In this document: piece by piece, positions 46,046 through 55,337 of the stretch
How positions within the stretch are numbered: the first letter of the stretch is position 1
Layout: each line of letters starts with the position of its first letter
DNA from: an uncultured Alphaproteobacteria bacterium
GTDB taxonomy: Bacteria > Pseudomonadota > Alphaproteobacteria > RF32 > CAG-239
Direction of reading: 5' to 3'
NCBI GenBank assembly: GCA_944393215.1
Contig: CALXZL010000003.1
Span: 23,238 to 87,237, forward strand
DNA: 64,000 bases
The notes under the pieces: generated by a model
Seen by the model: the letters and a program-made list of their open reading frames with translations, nothing else
Told to the model about the DNA's origin: nothing
Databases searched by the model: none
Program-made: the position numbers and the translations under genes

Positions 46046-46519
46046 ATGCGAAGTAAATTGATGTCATGGCTTTCTTTTATGCGTAAGAAAGTTATAGAAC
46101 CCATGCGACGGAATTATAAAAGTCCGACATATTTGGCTCGTTCCAATGCCATTGGTATGGGGTTGGCTTTTGCACCTTTCCCGGGGCAGGTGCCGGTGGT
46201 GCTTGCTTTGTGGGTGTTATTGCGACGTACAAAATATCGTTTCAGCTTAGCCATATCGGTTGCTTGGACGTTTATTTCCAATGTGTTTACCAATCTGCCG
46301 CTTTTTTATCTCTACTATGTAACCGGAGCATTTCTTAGGCAAGATAAAACGGCTTTTGCTTATGCCGAGATAAAAGAGTTGTTTGCAAACGGCATTTTGC
46401 AGGCAGCCGGACAAATCAGCGTGAACATTCTTTGCGGTAGCTTATTATATATGCTGATTTTTGGTGTGCTGGGATATTATCTTGGTTTAAAATCGGTAAA
46501 AAATAGGCTTAGTCTTTGA
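46046..46519 (+). CDS. DUF2062 membrane protein
   Basis: The N-terminal basic segment (MRSKLMSWLSFMRKKVIEPM) and hydrophobic segments with PFPGQVPVVLALWVLLRRTK and SVAWTFISNVFTNLPLFYLY are the DUF2062 pattern. The family is an inner-membrane protein of unknown role, often near envelope genes. It shares its 3' end with the convergent CorC-like gene (11-bp overlap). Confidence 0.88.
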   Translation: MRSKLMSWLSFMRKKVIEPMRRNYKSPTYLARSNAIGMGLAFAPFPGQVPVVLALWVLLRRTKYRFSLAISVAWTFISNVFTNLPLFYLYYVTGAFLRQDKTAFAYAEIKELFANGILQAAGQISVNILCGSLLYMLIFGVLGYYLGLKSVKNRLSL

Positions 46520-47825
46520 TTCTTTGTAATAAAGCCTGTTCGATTTTGTGTCCCGTGCTTTTAATTTGTTTGATGATGATATTTTGATAATTCAGTTTAA
46601 TGTTCTTTTTATTAAGAGGAATTTCATCTAACAATGAAAAGATAAATCCGGCAAAAGTTTCGCAATCTATTTCCGATAAGTCTATCCCGACGGTCTTTTC
46701 AATTTCGGCAATGGGCGTATTACCTTGAATAATCCATGAATTTTCTCCGCGCTTTCTTATGTATGGCGGTGTTGGAGGAGCATTAACATCGTCTTCCAAT
46801 TCTCCGACAATTTCTTCCAATAAATCATTCATGGTTATAATGCCCGAGATGCCGCCGTATTCATCAACGGCAAAGGCAAAATGAATTCGGCTCTTTTGCA
46901 TATGATTAAACAGATCATCAATAAATTGTGTCTCCGGGATAAATAGTGCCGTTTTTATGGCTTTGTTTATTATGGCATTTTTGCCTTGTGGTTTGTATTT
47001 AAAATAGTCTTTAATATTCATTATTCCTAAGATGTTATCCGTATTGTCTTTGTATATCGGATAGACAGAATAACGTGTGTCTATCATGATTTTTTCCCAA
47101 TTTCCGATATCGTCATCCACATCCAGAAAAATAACATCCGTACGGTGTGTCATAACCTCATATACCAGTTTATCATCAAATTCAAACACGTTATGAAGCA
47201 TTTCCTTTTCCACGTCATCAATTGTTCCGTTTTCAGTGCCAACATCAATCATGATGCGGATTTCTTCTTCGGTGACGTTTTCATTTTTTTCTTCCGGATT
47301 GATACCGATTAATCGCAAAGAAATGTTGGTGGAAACCGTTAAGAACCAAACAATCGGTGAGAAAATCTTGGCAATGGTATATATGGCAGAAGACATGAAT
47401 AGACCAATTTTTTCGGCATGTTGCATGGCAATGCGTTTAGGTACAAGCTCGCCCCAAATTAAGGTGATGTAAGATAAAATCAGCGTAATGCCGATGACCG
47501 CCAGAATATCTAATGTGACGGGAGATATGGTGGAACCCCTTTCTATCATCCAATTGACAATGCGATCAGAAAAATTGTCGGCGGCAAAGGCACTGCCCAA
47601 AAAACCGGCAAGAGTGATGCCCACTTGTATGGTGGCTAGAAATTTGGCTGGTTGTGAGGTGAGGGATGCTAAGCGAACGGCTCGTTTATCTCCTCCGTCT
47701 GCCATGCGTTTGAGTTTGGTATCATTAATGGAAATAACCGCAATTTCGGCACAAGCAAAAACAGCATTTAAGAAAATTAAAAAAGCTTGAAATAATAATA
47801 GTTCAATAACGGTATAATCAGTCAT
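46509..47825 (-). CDS. CNNM/CorC-type transporter (hemolysin-related)
   Basis: The N-terminal DUF21 domain contains four hydrophobic segments ([20 protein letters not shown] and others) with the typical FFACAEIA-like motif. Tandem CBS domains follow ([37 protein letters not shown]), then a CorC/HlyC domain with [14 protein letters not shown] and [15 protein letters not shown]. Related proteins export magnesium or cobalt at the inner membrane. Its 438 residues are complete. Confidence 0.93.
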   Translation of the reverse strand: MTDYTVIELLLFQAFLIFLNAVFACAEIAVISINDTKLKRMADGGDKRAVRLASLTSQPAKFLATIQVGITLAGFLGSAFAADNFSDRIVNWMIERGSTISPVTLDILAVIGITLILSYITLIWGELVPKRIAMQHAEKIGLFMSSAIYTIAKIFSPIVWFLTVSTNISLRLIGINPEEKNENVTEEEIRIMIDVGTENGTIDDVEKEMLHNVFEFDDKLVYEVMTHRTDVIFLDVDDDIGNWEKIMIDTRYSVYPIYKDNTDNILGIMNIKDYFKYKPQGKNAIINKAIKTALFIPETQFIDDLFNHMQKSRIHFAFAVDEYGGISGIITMNDLLEEIVGELEDDVNAPPTPPYIRKRGENSWIIQGNTPIAEIEKTVGIDLSEIDCETFAGFIFSLLDEIPLNKKNIKLNYQNIIIKQIKSTGHKIEQALLQRIKD

Positions 47826-47900
47826 AAACAGCTTCCAATCGTTGTTTGTGAATTTCTAATTGAAGTCTAACGGCAGAATTTTGCTTTGACAAGGGTAAAT

Positions 47901-48539
47901 TTAAAATTCAGCCTTATTTTTCAGATTGTCGTAGCGTTTATGAATGCACTGAATCGCGGTTTTGTGCACGCCTGGCGTGATGTCATAATAAATGAAGCGT
48001 CCGTTGCGTCGAGAGGAAACAAAGCCATCATCTTTCAGGCGCTTTAAATATTGCGAAACTTTTATTTGTTCGCTTTTTATGCCATTGATGATATCTGAGA
48101 CATTGCTTTCGCCATATAAAGTGAGATATTCCAAAATGCGCATTTTATCATAGTTGGCAAAAAGCTTGATACGGTTGGCGACCATGGTGGTATAGTCTTT
48201 GGGTAGAAGCGCTTTTTCGGTCAGATAGAAGAAGCTGTCGGTCATATAGGCAAAAAGCTTGCGAATGCACTCAAAAATGCTCGCCGGATATTCTTCAAAA
48301 ATGTTGTAATAAATAAAAATGCCTTTGCGCTCGGTTTTAACCAGATTGGCATCGCGGAGTTTTTTCAAGCTTTGGGACACAATCATCTGCTCTTCCTCCA
48401 CGGCTTTGGTCAAGGTGGATACGGATGAGGTGCCGTTGACATCCATATATTCCAACAAACGCAAGCGCAAAGGGTGGGCAATATAGCTGATGCCTTTGAC
48501 GGCTTTTTTCATGATTTCCGGCGGCAGTTGCTGCTCCAT
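47901..48539 (-). CDS. Double ArsR-type winged-helix regulator
   Basis: The 212-residue chain carries two ArsR-like domains in tandem. The first reads HPLRLRLLEYMDVNGTSSVS, then QMIVSQSLKKLRDANLVKTE; the second KMRILEYLTLYGESNVSDII, then IKVSQYLKRLKDDGFVSSRR. ArsR proteins normally dimerise, so a fused pair could act as an internal dimer. It lies 97 bp beyond the thioredoxin-like gene and could regulate the operon to its right; no metal-binding Cys set is apparent. Confidence 0.87.
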   Translation of the reverse strand: MEQQLPPEIMKKAVKGISYIAHPLRLRLLEYMDVNGTSSVSTLTKAVEEEQMIVSQSLKKLRDANLVKTERKGIFIYYNIFEEYPASIFECIRKLFAYMTDSFFYLTEKALLPKDYTTMVANRIKLFANYDKMRILEYLTLYGESNVSDIINGIKSEQIKVSQYLKRLKDDGFVSSRRNGRFIYYDITPGVHKTAIQCIHKRYDNLKNKAEF

Positions 48540-48636
48540 AAACTTTTCTCCGATATCTTTTTTCTTTCAGCCTATATCAAACTGCGGCAATTTGCAATTA
48601 TAAAAAAATCTCCGACTTATAACATCGGGGAAAGTT

Positions 48637-49026
48637 TTATTTTACAAAAGGCTGAACATAATTTTCAAATTGGGTTTCATATTCTGGAGCCCAGCCCATC
48701 AGATAATTTTTGCCAATGAGTAACAGGGGTGTGCCAATTTGATTGCCTTGAATTTTATATTCATTTACGGCTTGCAAAAGGAGTTTATAACCACCGGCAT
48801 TTTCAACATTGACCATGGATAATTCTATTTTTGGGTGTTTTGCGTTAATATATTTTTGGGCTTCATGGCAGTGAGGGCAGTAATTTGAATAGAAAAAATA
48901 TATTTTATTTTCAGAAAAAGCTGATTGTTCACTAGCAGTTTGCGCAGCATTTTCAGCATTATTTTGATTATCACAACCGGTGAGGACAAATAATCCCAAC
49001 GCTAAAGTAAATATAATTTTTTTCAT
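48637..49026 (-). CDS. Thioredoxin-like lipoprotein
   Basis: A signal and lipobox (FVLTGC) are followed by a thioredoxin fold with FFYSNYCPHCHEAQKYI, and the cis-Pro segment IGTPLLLIGKNYLMGW. CPHC is typical of oxidising or DsbA/DsbG-like proteins. Tethered to the membrane, it would act in the periplasm, probably on the Cys-containing exported redox proteins encoded to the right. Confidence 0.88.
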   Translation of the reverse strand: MKKIIFTLALGLFVLTGCDNQNNAENAAQTASEQSAFSENKIYFFYSNYCPHCHEAQKYINAKHPKIELSMVNVENAGGYKLLLQAVNEYKIQGNQIGTPLLLIGKNYLMGWAPEYETQFENYVQPFVK

Positions 49027-49101
49027 GGCAAGCCTCCAATATATTTCATAATATATATGTATTATAAATGTAATATATTAAAATTGTCAAGTATTTTTTT
49101 C

Positions 49102-49812
49102 TTAATTTTTAAGGCTTTTTCCGGCAAACCATAATCCTATTTCAAATAATAAATAGGTTGGAATGGTTAGCATCAATTGGCTGACAATATCAGGCGGGGT
49201 TAATATGCCGGCAATGATTAATATTCCGACAAAAACATATGAACGTTTGTTTTTAACGCTTTCATAAGATGTGATATTAAATCGGATTAAGGAATAGGTA
49301 ATGAGCGGAAATTGAAACATTAAACCAAAAATTATTGAGAGCATCAGGGCTAAGCCAATTATGTTTGAAATTCCGAACATGGCTTTTATTTCCGAGGTGG
49401 AAAAACTTATGCCGAAGTTGATGATTAACGGTAAGATAAAAAAGAGGCAAAACAGAACCCCGATGATGAATAATGCCGATGAACTCAAAACAATCGATTT
49501 TATAAATTTTCGTTCATTTTCATATAAAGCCGGAACGACAAATTGCCAAATTTGTCGGGCAATGTAGGGAAAACAACATAAGAAGTCTAAGACAACGGCA
49601 ATTTTTATTTGCAAAATAAAAACTTCCATCGGAGAAAAATAGTTTAGAGAAACATTATTTTTTCCAATCATAATTTTTATTAGGCAATCCATGAAATAGG
49701 GTGCAATCAAAAACAGCGGAATCAATCCAATTCCTAATACAACAAAACATCGTATTAATGTAGAACGCAAAGCTTCAAGATGCGTTATCAGACTTTCGTC
49801 GTTGTCTTCCAT
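49102..49812 (-). CDS. tatC: Sec-independent protein translocase TatC
   Basis: TatC is the receptor for twin-arginine signals. The 236-residue protein begins ESLITHLEALRSTLIRCF and has six hydrophobic segments, with YFSPMEVFILQIKIAVVLDF, PLITYSLIRF and RSYVFVGILIIAGILTPPDI as family motifs. It is separated by 2 bp from tatA. No TatB was found, so a two-component TatAC system is likely here unless tatB is elsewhere. Confidence 0.95.
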   Translation of the reverse strand: MEDNDESLITHLEALRSTLIRCFVVLGIGLIPLFLIAPYFMDCLIKIMIGKNNVSLNYFSPMEVFILQIKIAVVLDFLCCFPYIARQIWQFVVPALYENERKFIKSIVLSSSALFIIGVLFCLFFILPLIINFGISFSTSEIKAMFGISNIIGLALMLSIIFGLMFQFPLITYSLIRFNITSYESVKNKRSYVFVGILIIAGILTPPDIVSQLMLTIPTYLLFEIGLWFAGKSLKN

Positions 49813-49814
49813 TT

Positions 49815-50024
49815 TTATTTCTCAGATTTTTTCTCTTCGGCTTCGGCGGCTTTTTGTACGGTATCTTTTAAATCTTGAGCCTCATTTTGCAACATTTCTT
49901 TGGCTTTTTTGTATTCATATTGGGCTTTGCCCAAGGCTTTGGCAAGTTCGGGAATACGTTTTCCGCCAAAGAGAACCAAGACAACAACTAAAATCAGTGC
50001 AATTTCCGTTAATCCTAATGACAT
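49815..50024 (-). CDS. tatA: Twin-arginine translocase subunit TatA/E
   Basis: The 69 residues contain the short membrane helix [20 protein letters not shown] with the FGxxRIPEL-like hinge, then an amphipathic helix and a charged tail. TatA oligomers form the export pore for folded proteins. The aldo/keto reductase of the same operon carries a Tat signal. Confidence 0.96.
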   Translation of the reverse strand: MSLGLTEIALILVVVLVLFGGKRIPELAKALGKAQYEYKKAKEMLQNEAQDLKDTVQKAAEAEEKKSEK

Positions 50025-50037
50025 TTTTTTCTCCTTA

Positions 50038-51312
50038 TTATAACAATTTTTGTTTTTCTACTGCCGCAATTTCTATCGCTTTGACCGGGCAAGCTTTTTG
50101 ACAAGCTCCGCAGCCGATACAGATTTTGGGATTGACTTTGGGGAAAGCATCTCCCTCTTTGCTGATGGCTTCTTTGGGGCATTTCATAACACACAAACCG
50201 CATTTGACACATTTTTCTTCATCAATTTGTGCCAGAGCGATTTGTGTTTTTTGCTTTTGTTCCAACGAAATTTTGGCAATAGCTCCCGAAGGACAAACCT
50301 CTGAACACTTATGACAATTATAATCGCAAAAACTATCTTCATAGTCAATATAAACCGTTGAATGTTCCTCATCGGCTTTTTTGATGATTTTCATGGGGCA
50401 GTTTTGTACGCAAAGATTGCAGTTCAAGCACCGATTGGCAAAATCTTCCGCATTGTCGGCACCGGCGGGTAATATGGCTTTTTTGATTTTGGCGGCTATA
50501 TTTTTGCTCAAAATCATACTGCTTTTAATACCTGCCGCCAAAACCACCAAAGCCGCACCGCCAATCAGGAGTTTTCTTCGGTTGGGGTTGAAGGAAACTT
50601 TTGCTTTGGGCTTTATGCCGTAATGAATCGCTTGTTTGGGGCATTTATCCAAACATTTTAAGCATTTGACGCAAGTTTCATTATCCACGATTTTGTTTTT
50701 GAAATCTATGCAACCGCTCGGGCATTTGGCCGCGCAACTACCGCAAGAAACACATTTGTCTTCTTTAATATAAATTTTGTTTAAACTATATTTTGAGATT
50801 AAGCCTAAAATGGTTCCGACCGGACAAATGTTGGTGCAGAAAAAGCGTCCCTTAAACCAGACCAAAGCGACTAACAAAATTAAAATAATTCCGCCAAGAT
50901 ATGCTCCGGACATTGCCGAACCAAACAAAGTGTATGGATCTATTAAGCGCACAAGCCAGGCTGAACCTCCGATTAAAGCTCCGAAAACCAAGGCGGCAAT
51001 AAAATATTTGTAAGGATGATTTTGTTGCGGCTTGCATTTACGGCGAAAGATGTGCATTAACAATTCTTGATATAAGCCGAGAGGGCATAAGATGGAACAA
51101 TAAACGCGTCCGAAAATAAGTGTCAGCAAGAATATGCCTGCGAGCAAGAATATGGCAAATAAGGAAAAATCAACCAAAACTCTTTGAATTAATGCCGAAA
51201 TTTGAATATCAAAAAATTTGAGAGGGTAAATTGCCGACACAAATGCCAAAATTGCGAGTATTCCTATAATAACGGCAATACTTCCTCGGATAATGTGATA
51301 AAATTTCGTCAT
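50038..51312 (-). CDS. NapH-NapG-like membrane ferredoxin fusion
   Basis: The start is ATG 51312 with AGGAG six bases upstream. The 424-residue protein starts like NapH: several membrane segments, two CxxxCP motifs (CSILCP near 72, CTNICP near 159) and two ferredoxin motifs ([24 protein letters not shown]). At 244-260 it has a twin-arginine-type segment ([17 protein letters not shown]), then four more Cys motifs ([45 protein letters not shown]). NapG is normally a separate Tat-exported ferredoxin. The fusion could pass electrons from the membrane to the periplasm. Confidence 0.85.
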   Translation of the reverse strand: MTKFYHIIRGSIAVIIGILAILAFVSAIYPLKFFDIQISALIQRVLVDFSLFAIFLLAGIFLLTLIFGRVYCSILCPLGLYQELLMHIFRRKCKPQQNHPYKYFIAALVFGALIGGSAWLVRLIDPYTLFGSAMSGAYLGGIILILLVALVWFKGRFFCTNICPVGTILGLISKYSLNKIYIKEDKCVSCGSCAAKCPSGCIDFKNKIVDNETCVKCLKCLDKCPKQAIHYGIKPKAKVSFNPNRRKLLIGGAALVVLAAGIKSSMILSKNIAAKIKKAILPAGADNAEDFANRCLNCNLCVQNCPMKIIKKADEEHSTVYIDYEDSFCDYNCHKCSEVCPSGAIAKISLEQKQKTQIALAQIDEEKCVKCGLCVMKCPKEAISKEGDAFPKVNPKICIGCGACQKACPVKAIEIAAVEKQKLL

Positions 51313-51329
51313 TTCAGGCTCCTTATTGA

Positions 51330-52055
51330 TTATAAGCCGTAAATAATTGCCAAGCCGCAAGCCATGATAGTGCCTCCGGCAATTTCATGCGCATAGTTTT
51401 CCAAGCTCTTAAAACGCAAGGTGTTTATGCCAAGCATTCCTAATGTAACACAAAACATCATTGTGGCAATAGTTGCGATTGAAAAAATCAGCGTACAAGA
51501 AATTACGGCAGAAATTCCCAGAACGCTTGAGGCCGTTAATATCGGTAACAAAGCCTCACACGGTCCTAAAACAAAGATGATGAACAACACCCAAACGGAG
51601 ATATTCTTGTCTTGCAAATCGGGAAGGCGGTGTTGATGCGTAAAGCGATGTCTTAAAGCCCAGAGAATATATGCCGCGCCCAAACCGATGAGCGCATAGG
51701 CGGCAATATCTCCGCGGTTTTCTTCCAACCACAAAAAGTTTTCTTTACTTAACCAGTGTGAAAAATAGATAAAAAGCAATGCTAACAATAAGGCGCTGGC
51801 AATATGTCCCAAACCGCAAATAAATGTCCAGAATAGGGTTTTCTTTAGGCTATAGTCACGGCTTTTGGCAATAGCGATGAAGGGCAGATAATGATCCGGT
51901 CCCATCACGGTATGAATTATGGCGGTTAATAAAGCGGCAAACCAGATGGCAGAAAGCGTTGCGCCGCTTGCAATTTCTGTTGTGCCGAAATTGCCGTGAG
52001 CCGAAGCCGTGTTTGAGATACAAAGCAAAGTTAAAATAAAAAAGATTTTTTTCAT
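51330..52055 (-). CDS. UreH/NicO-like membrane protein, probable nickel transporter
   Basis: The start is ATG 52055 with AAGGTG upstream. The 241-residue protein has an N-terminal leader (SNTASAHG) followed by about six membrane segments. The motif HTVMGPDHYLPFIAIAKSR with His and Asp-His is the nickel/cobalt-binding pattern of the UreH/HupE/NicO group. Placement between the nickel-cofactor genes larE and the ferredoxin gene supports nickel uptake. Confidence 0.78.
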   Translation of the reverse strand: MKKIFFILTLLCISNTASAHGNFGTTEIASGATLSAIWFAALLTAIIHTVMGPDHYLPFIAIAKSRDYSLKKTLFWTFICGLGHIASALLLALLFIYFSHWLSKENFLWLEENRGDIAAYALIGLGAAYILWALRHRFTHQHRLPDLQDKNISVWVLFIIFVLGPCEALLPILTASSVLGISAVISCTLIFSIATIATMMFCVTLGMLGINTLRFKSLENYAHEIAGGTIMACGLAIIYGL

Positions 52056-52066
52056 TATCACACCTT

Positions 52067-52873
52067 TTATTTTGAATTGTTGTCAAAACTTCCCGAACGA
52101 AAACCTTGTAAATCTATGGTTATGAATTTGAAGCCTAAAGGTTTTAGACTATCAACCACTTCCGTATATCGGGAAAAAATTTGGGGAAAATCAGCTTGCT
52201 GAACTTCCAAACGTGCTAAATCGTCATGCACACGCAAGCGTAAGTCTTTAATTTTTGGAAAAAGTTGTTTGAGCTTGGTTTCTGCTTTGGCAACACGCGT
52301 TATCTTCTCTTCATCTAAAAGCGTGTTATATGCAAACCTTGTTGCCAGACACGGAACAGCCGGTTTGGATGCCGTTTCTAAACCTAACTCTTGTGATAAT
52401 TGCCGAATTTGAGCTTTGCTAAAGCCTAATTCTGCCAGAGGAGATATGACGACTAATTCTTGTAAGGCTTTTTTTCCGGGGCGGAATGTCTTTAAATCAT
52501 CGGCATTGGTGCCGTCCATAAGAAAAGTTAAGCCTTGTTCTTTGGCATAATCGGAAAATTTTTCAAAAATGCTGCGTTTGCAAAAATAGCATCTTTCTTG
52601 CTGATTGTGCTTAACCGCTTCTATCTCCAAGGGATTAAAGCGGAAAATTTTTTGTTTAATGCCGAATTTTTGAGCAAAATCTTTCGCATCGCTCATTTCT
52701 TTTTCATCTTGCAAAATGCCGTGCATTGTCAGAGCCTGTAGCGGAAAAGGATTTTCTTGATATAATTTTCCTAAAACCGCCAGCAAGAAAGAACTGTCAA
52801 CGCCGCCGGAAAAGGCTAAGGCAATACCTTGAGATGATTTTTGTTTGAGATAATCTTCCAAAAGTTTAAGCAT
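52067..52873 (-). CDS. larE: ATP-dependent sacrificial sulfur transferase LarE
   Basis: LarE adds the sulfur atoms of the nickel-pincer nucleotide cofactor. The start is ATG 52873, six bases after AAAGGA, overlapping larC by 8 bp. The PP-loop is FSGGVDSSFLLAVLG near residue 21. Cys95 and Cys98 (ERCYFCKR) and Cys175 (VPCLATRF) make a three-Cys set. In known three-Cys homologues these hold an Fe-S cluster that supplies sulfur without destroying the protein, unlike the single-Cys Lactobacillus enzyme. The inference needs testing. Confidence 0.93.
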   Translation of the reverse strand: MLKLLEDYLKQKSSQGIALAFSGGVDSSFLLAVLGKLYQENPFPLQALTMHGILQDEKEMSDAKDFAQKFGIKQKIFRFNPLEIEAVKHNQQERCYFCKRSIFEKFSDYAKEQGLTFLMDGTNADDLKTFRPGKKALQELVVISPLAELGFSKAQIRQLSQELGLETASKPAVPCLATRFAYNTLLDEEKITRVAKAETKLKQLFPKIKDLRLRVHDDLARLEVQQADFPQIFSRYTEVVDSLKPLGFKFITIDLQGFRSGSFDNNSK

Positions 52874-54074
52874 TATCTTTCCTTTGGGCAAGGTGTCTGG
52901 CTTCGTCAAAAACTTCGCGAAAAGTTTTTCCTGCTTTTTCTGCGGCCTCCTTCACGCTTTCATATTCCGGATTATAGCGAACAATGTCATCTATAAAGCA
53001 TTTTTTGACTTTGACTTCACCGGCAGAAGTTTCAATATTTATGATTTCTCTTTCCATACAGCGGCGTTCTACCGGATATTTTCTTAAACCAATACTTGAG
53101 GTGTGGCGGAAGATGATATCTTCCATTTGCGTTACCAGTTTTGCTTGACAAATAATGCGCAAGATATAAGCCGGCCGATTTTTTTTCATAAAGCAAGGTT
53201 CAAAATGCACATCTGCCGCACCGGCTCTGAATAATTTTTCCATAGCTAACCCAAGTTCTTCAGGAGTAGAATCGTCTATATTGGTTTCTATGATATAAAT
53301 CTGATCTTCGGCAATTTCATCTTCAATAATCATGGCGCGCAAAAAATTGGCATGACCGAAGTCGCGTTTGCCTAATCCGATACCGGTTTTTATGATTTTG
53401 TAAGAAGAAGGGAGCTTATCACTTGTCTTTATGGCGGCAGCGGCGGCAATTCCGGTCGGGGTGACCATTTCTCCTTTGGTGTTTGTCGGGCGGAGCGTTA
53501 TGGCATATTTTTCGGCAATATTGACAACGGCTGGTACCGGAATCGGTAATTGTCCGTGTTGGCAGGTGATAAAACCTTCTCCTTCGCTTAAACCTTTGAC
53601 AATGACATTTTTAATGTTTATTTCATCCAGCAATGCGGCTATTGAGATGATGTCAACGATTGAATCGATTGCGCCGACTTCATGAAAATGGACTTCTTCT
53701 ATCGGGCAACCATGCGCTTTGGCTTCAGCCTCCGCAACAATAAAAAATATTTTTTTGGCAAGTTCTTGCGCTTTTGCCGATAAGTCTGCTTGTTCTATAA
53801 TTTCATAAACATCGGATAAATGTCTGTGCTCGTGATGATGCTCATGATAATGTTCTTCATGATGATGTTCATGATGCTCAAGTCGGACGTCAAAATCGCA
53901 ACCTTTGATGCTGTAAGATGATTTTTGACCGATATTATATTTAAAACCTTTTATAGAAAGAGATTTTAATATGTTATCCAATTTTTCTGTATTGCCGATT
54001 AAATCAACCAGAGCCGCAACCAGCATATCGCCGCTGATGCCGCAAGCACCTTCCAAGTATAAATATTTAGTCAT
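52866..54074 (-). CDS. larC: Nickel-pincer cofactor biosynthesis protein LarC, His-rich
   Basis: LarC inserts nickel into the pincer nucleotide using CTP. The 402-residue frame is continuous (YLYLEGACGISGDMLVAALV, then HFHEVGAIDSIVDII, TPTGIAAAAAI and IETNIDDSTPEELGLAMEKL). In lactobacilli the gene needs a frameshift; here it does not. Residues 67-85 are a His-rich run (for example HHHEEHYHEHHHEHRH), a likely nickel-storage loop. It overlaps larB and larE by 8 bp each, giving tight coupling. Confidence 0.95.
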   Translation of the reverse strand: MTKYLYLEGACGISGDMLVAALVDLIGNTEKLDNILKSLSIKGFKYNIGQKSSYSIKGCDFDVRLEHHEHHHEEHYHEHHHEHRHLSDVYEIIEQADLSAKAQELAKKIFFIVAEAEAKAHGCPIEEVHFHEVGAIDSIVDIISIAALLDEINIKNVIVKGLSEGEGFITCQHGQLPIPVPAVVNIAEKYAITLRPTNTKGEMVTPTGIAAAAAIKTSDKLPSSYKIIKTGIGLGKRDFGHANFLRAMIIEDEIAEDQIYIIETNIDDSTPEELGLAMEKLFRAGAADVHFEPCFMKKNRPAYILRIICQAKLVTQMEDIIFRHTSSIGLRKYPVERRCMEREIINIETSAGEVKVKKCFIDDIVRYNPEYESVKEAAEKAGKTFREVFDEARHLAQRKDNA

Positions 54075-54747
54075 TATTTTTCATCCTTCTTAACATTTTG
54101 CAGGCAGTAACCGCAGCTCCGAAACCATTATCGATATTGACCACGGAAATTCCCTCGGCACAAGAATTTAGCATTGTCAGCAGAGGGGCTAATCCGTTAA
54201 AAGAAGCACCATACCCAACCGATGTCGGAACGGCTAAAACCGGAGTATCTACCAAACCGGCAATCACACTGCTCAAAGCGCCTTCCATACCGGCAACGGC
54301 AATGATAATATCGGCTTGCCTGATTTCTTCCAACTTGGCAAAAAGCCGATGAATACCGGCGATACCAATATCAAAGAAACGCTGTACTTCTGCACCTAAA
54401 AATTCGGCAGTTTGAGCAGCTTCTTCGGCAACCGGCAAATCAGCCGTACCGGCACAGCAGACGGCGATGCTTCCGTTGAGTTTTTCTTTTTGACCGACGG
54501 AAAGTTTCAATAGGCGCGAGGTTTCATCATAGCTCAGCGGGATATTGGTTTGGAAAACATATTCAGCTTGTTCTTGCGAGCATCGAGTTCCCAAAACGCT
54601 TATGCCCTTTTGCGCAAAAGATTTTAAAATTTCGGCAAGTTGCTCTTTGGTTTTGCCGGCACAATAAATTGTCTCGGCTATTCCGGTTCTATGCTTGCGG
54701 CTTAAGTCTAGTTTGGCAAAGCCTAAATCGGTGTATATATCGTTCAT
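54067..54747 (-). CDS. larB: Nickel-pincer cofactor biosynthesis protein LarB
   Basis: LarB carboxylates and hydrolyses nicotinic acid adenine dinucleotide, the first step to the pincer cofactor. The 226-residue PurE-like protein has AVCCAGTADLPVAEEAAQTA, the core GIAGIHRLF, AVAGMEGALSSVIAGLVDTP and VPTSVGYGASFNGLAPLLTM. It starts directly after the flavodoxin stop. Confidence 0.95.
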   Translation of the reverse strand: MNDIYTDLGFAKLDLSRKHRTGIAETIYCAGKTKEQLAEILKSFAQKGISVLGTRCSQEQAEYVFQTNIPLSYDETSRLLKLSVGQKEKLNGSIAVCCAGTADLPVAEEAAQTAEFLGAEVQRFFDIGIAGIHRLFAKLEEIRQADIIIAVAGMEGALSSVIAGLVDTPVLAVPTSVGYGASFNGLAPLLTMLNSCAEGISVVNIDNGFGAAVTACKMLRRMKNND

Positions 54748-55326
54748 TTAGTTCTTAAAACCTAAATCTTCAAGCCAGCCGGAAAGTCCGATACTTAAGC
54801 TTCCGTAGTTGCTCCATCCTTCAGAAACAACATCACAACCTTTGCATTGTGCTTTTATATCGGTGATGGTGTTTTGTTTACCGCCACCGCCGTGGGTGAT
54901 GAACGGAATCACTTTCTTTCCGCTTAAATCATAGCTTTCTAAAAAACTGCTGACTTGCGGCGTAATCGTTCCCCACCAGTTGGGCGAACCAATGAAAATA
55001 ATGTCATATTGATCGATATTTTCAACTTTAGTGGTTAATTTGGGGCGAAAACCGTCTTGAATCTCTTTTTTGGCTTGTTGCACCATTTCTTTATATTCTT
55101 CGGGATAACTTCCTTCGGCTTTGATTTCAAAAATATCTCCACCGACTTTTTCATGGATGGCATGGGCAATTTTTTGAGTATTGCCGCTATATGAATAATA
55201 TGCCACCAAGATTTTTTTGTTTTGTGTATCCATTTTTTCTTCCGTTTTGCTCTGAGCCATAAGTTTGTAACCGGAAAACATAGCTATTGCTAAAACAACA
55301 GCTCCTAAAATCAGATATTTATTCAT
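54748..55326 (-). CDS. Exported or membrane-anchored flavodoxin
   Basis: An N-terminal hydrophobic segment (YLILGAVVLAIAMFSGYKLM) is followed by a flavodoxin fold with the FMN phosphate loop YYSYSGNTQKIAHAI, FIGSPNWWGTITPQVSSFLE and a THGGGGKQN loop. No Tat motif is present, so it may use Sec or stay anchored. It is 11 bp from the aldo/keto reductase and could feed it electrons. Confidence 0.88.
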   Translation of the reverse strand: MNKYLILGAVVLAIAMFSGYKLMAQSKTEEKMDTQNKKILVAYYSYSGNTQKIAHAIHEKVGGDIFEIKAEGSYPEEYKEMVQQAKKEIQDGFRPKLTTKVENIDQYDIIFIGSPNWWGTITPQVSSFLESYDLSGKKVIPFITHGGGGKQNTITDIKAQCKGCDVVSEGWSNYGSLSIGLSGWLEDLGFKN

Positions 55327-55337
55327 TTTATCGTCCT

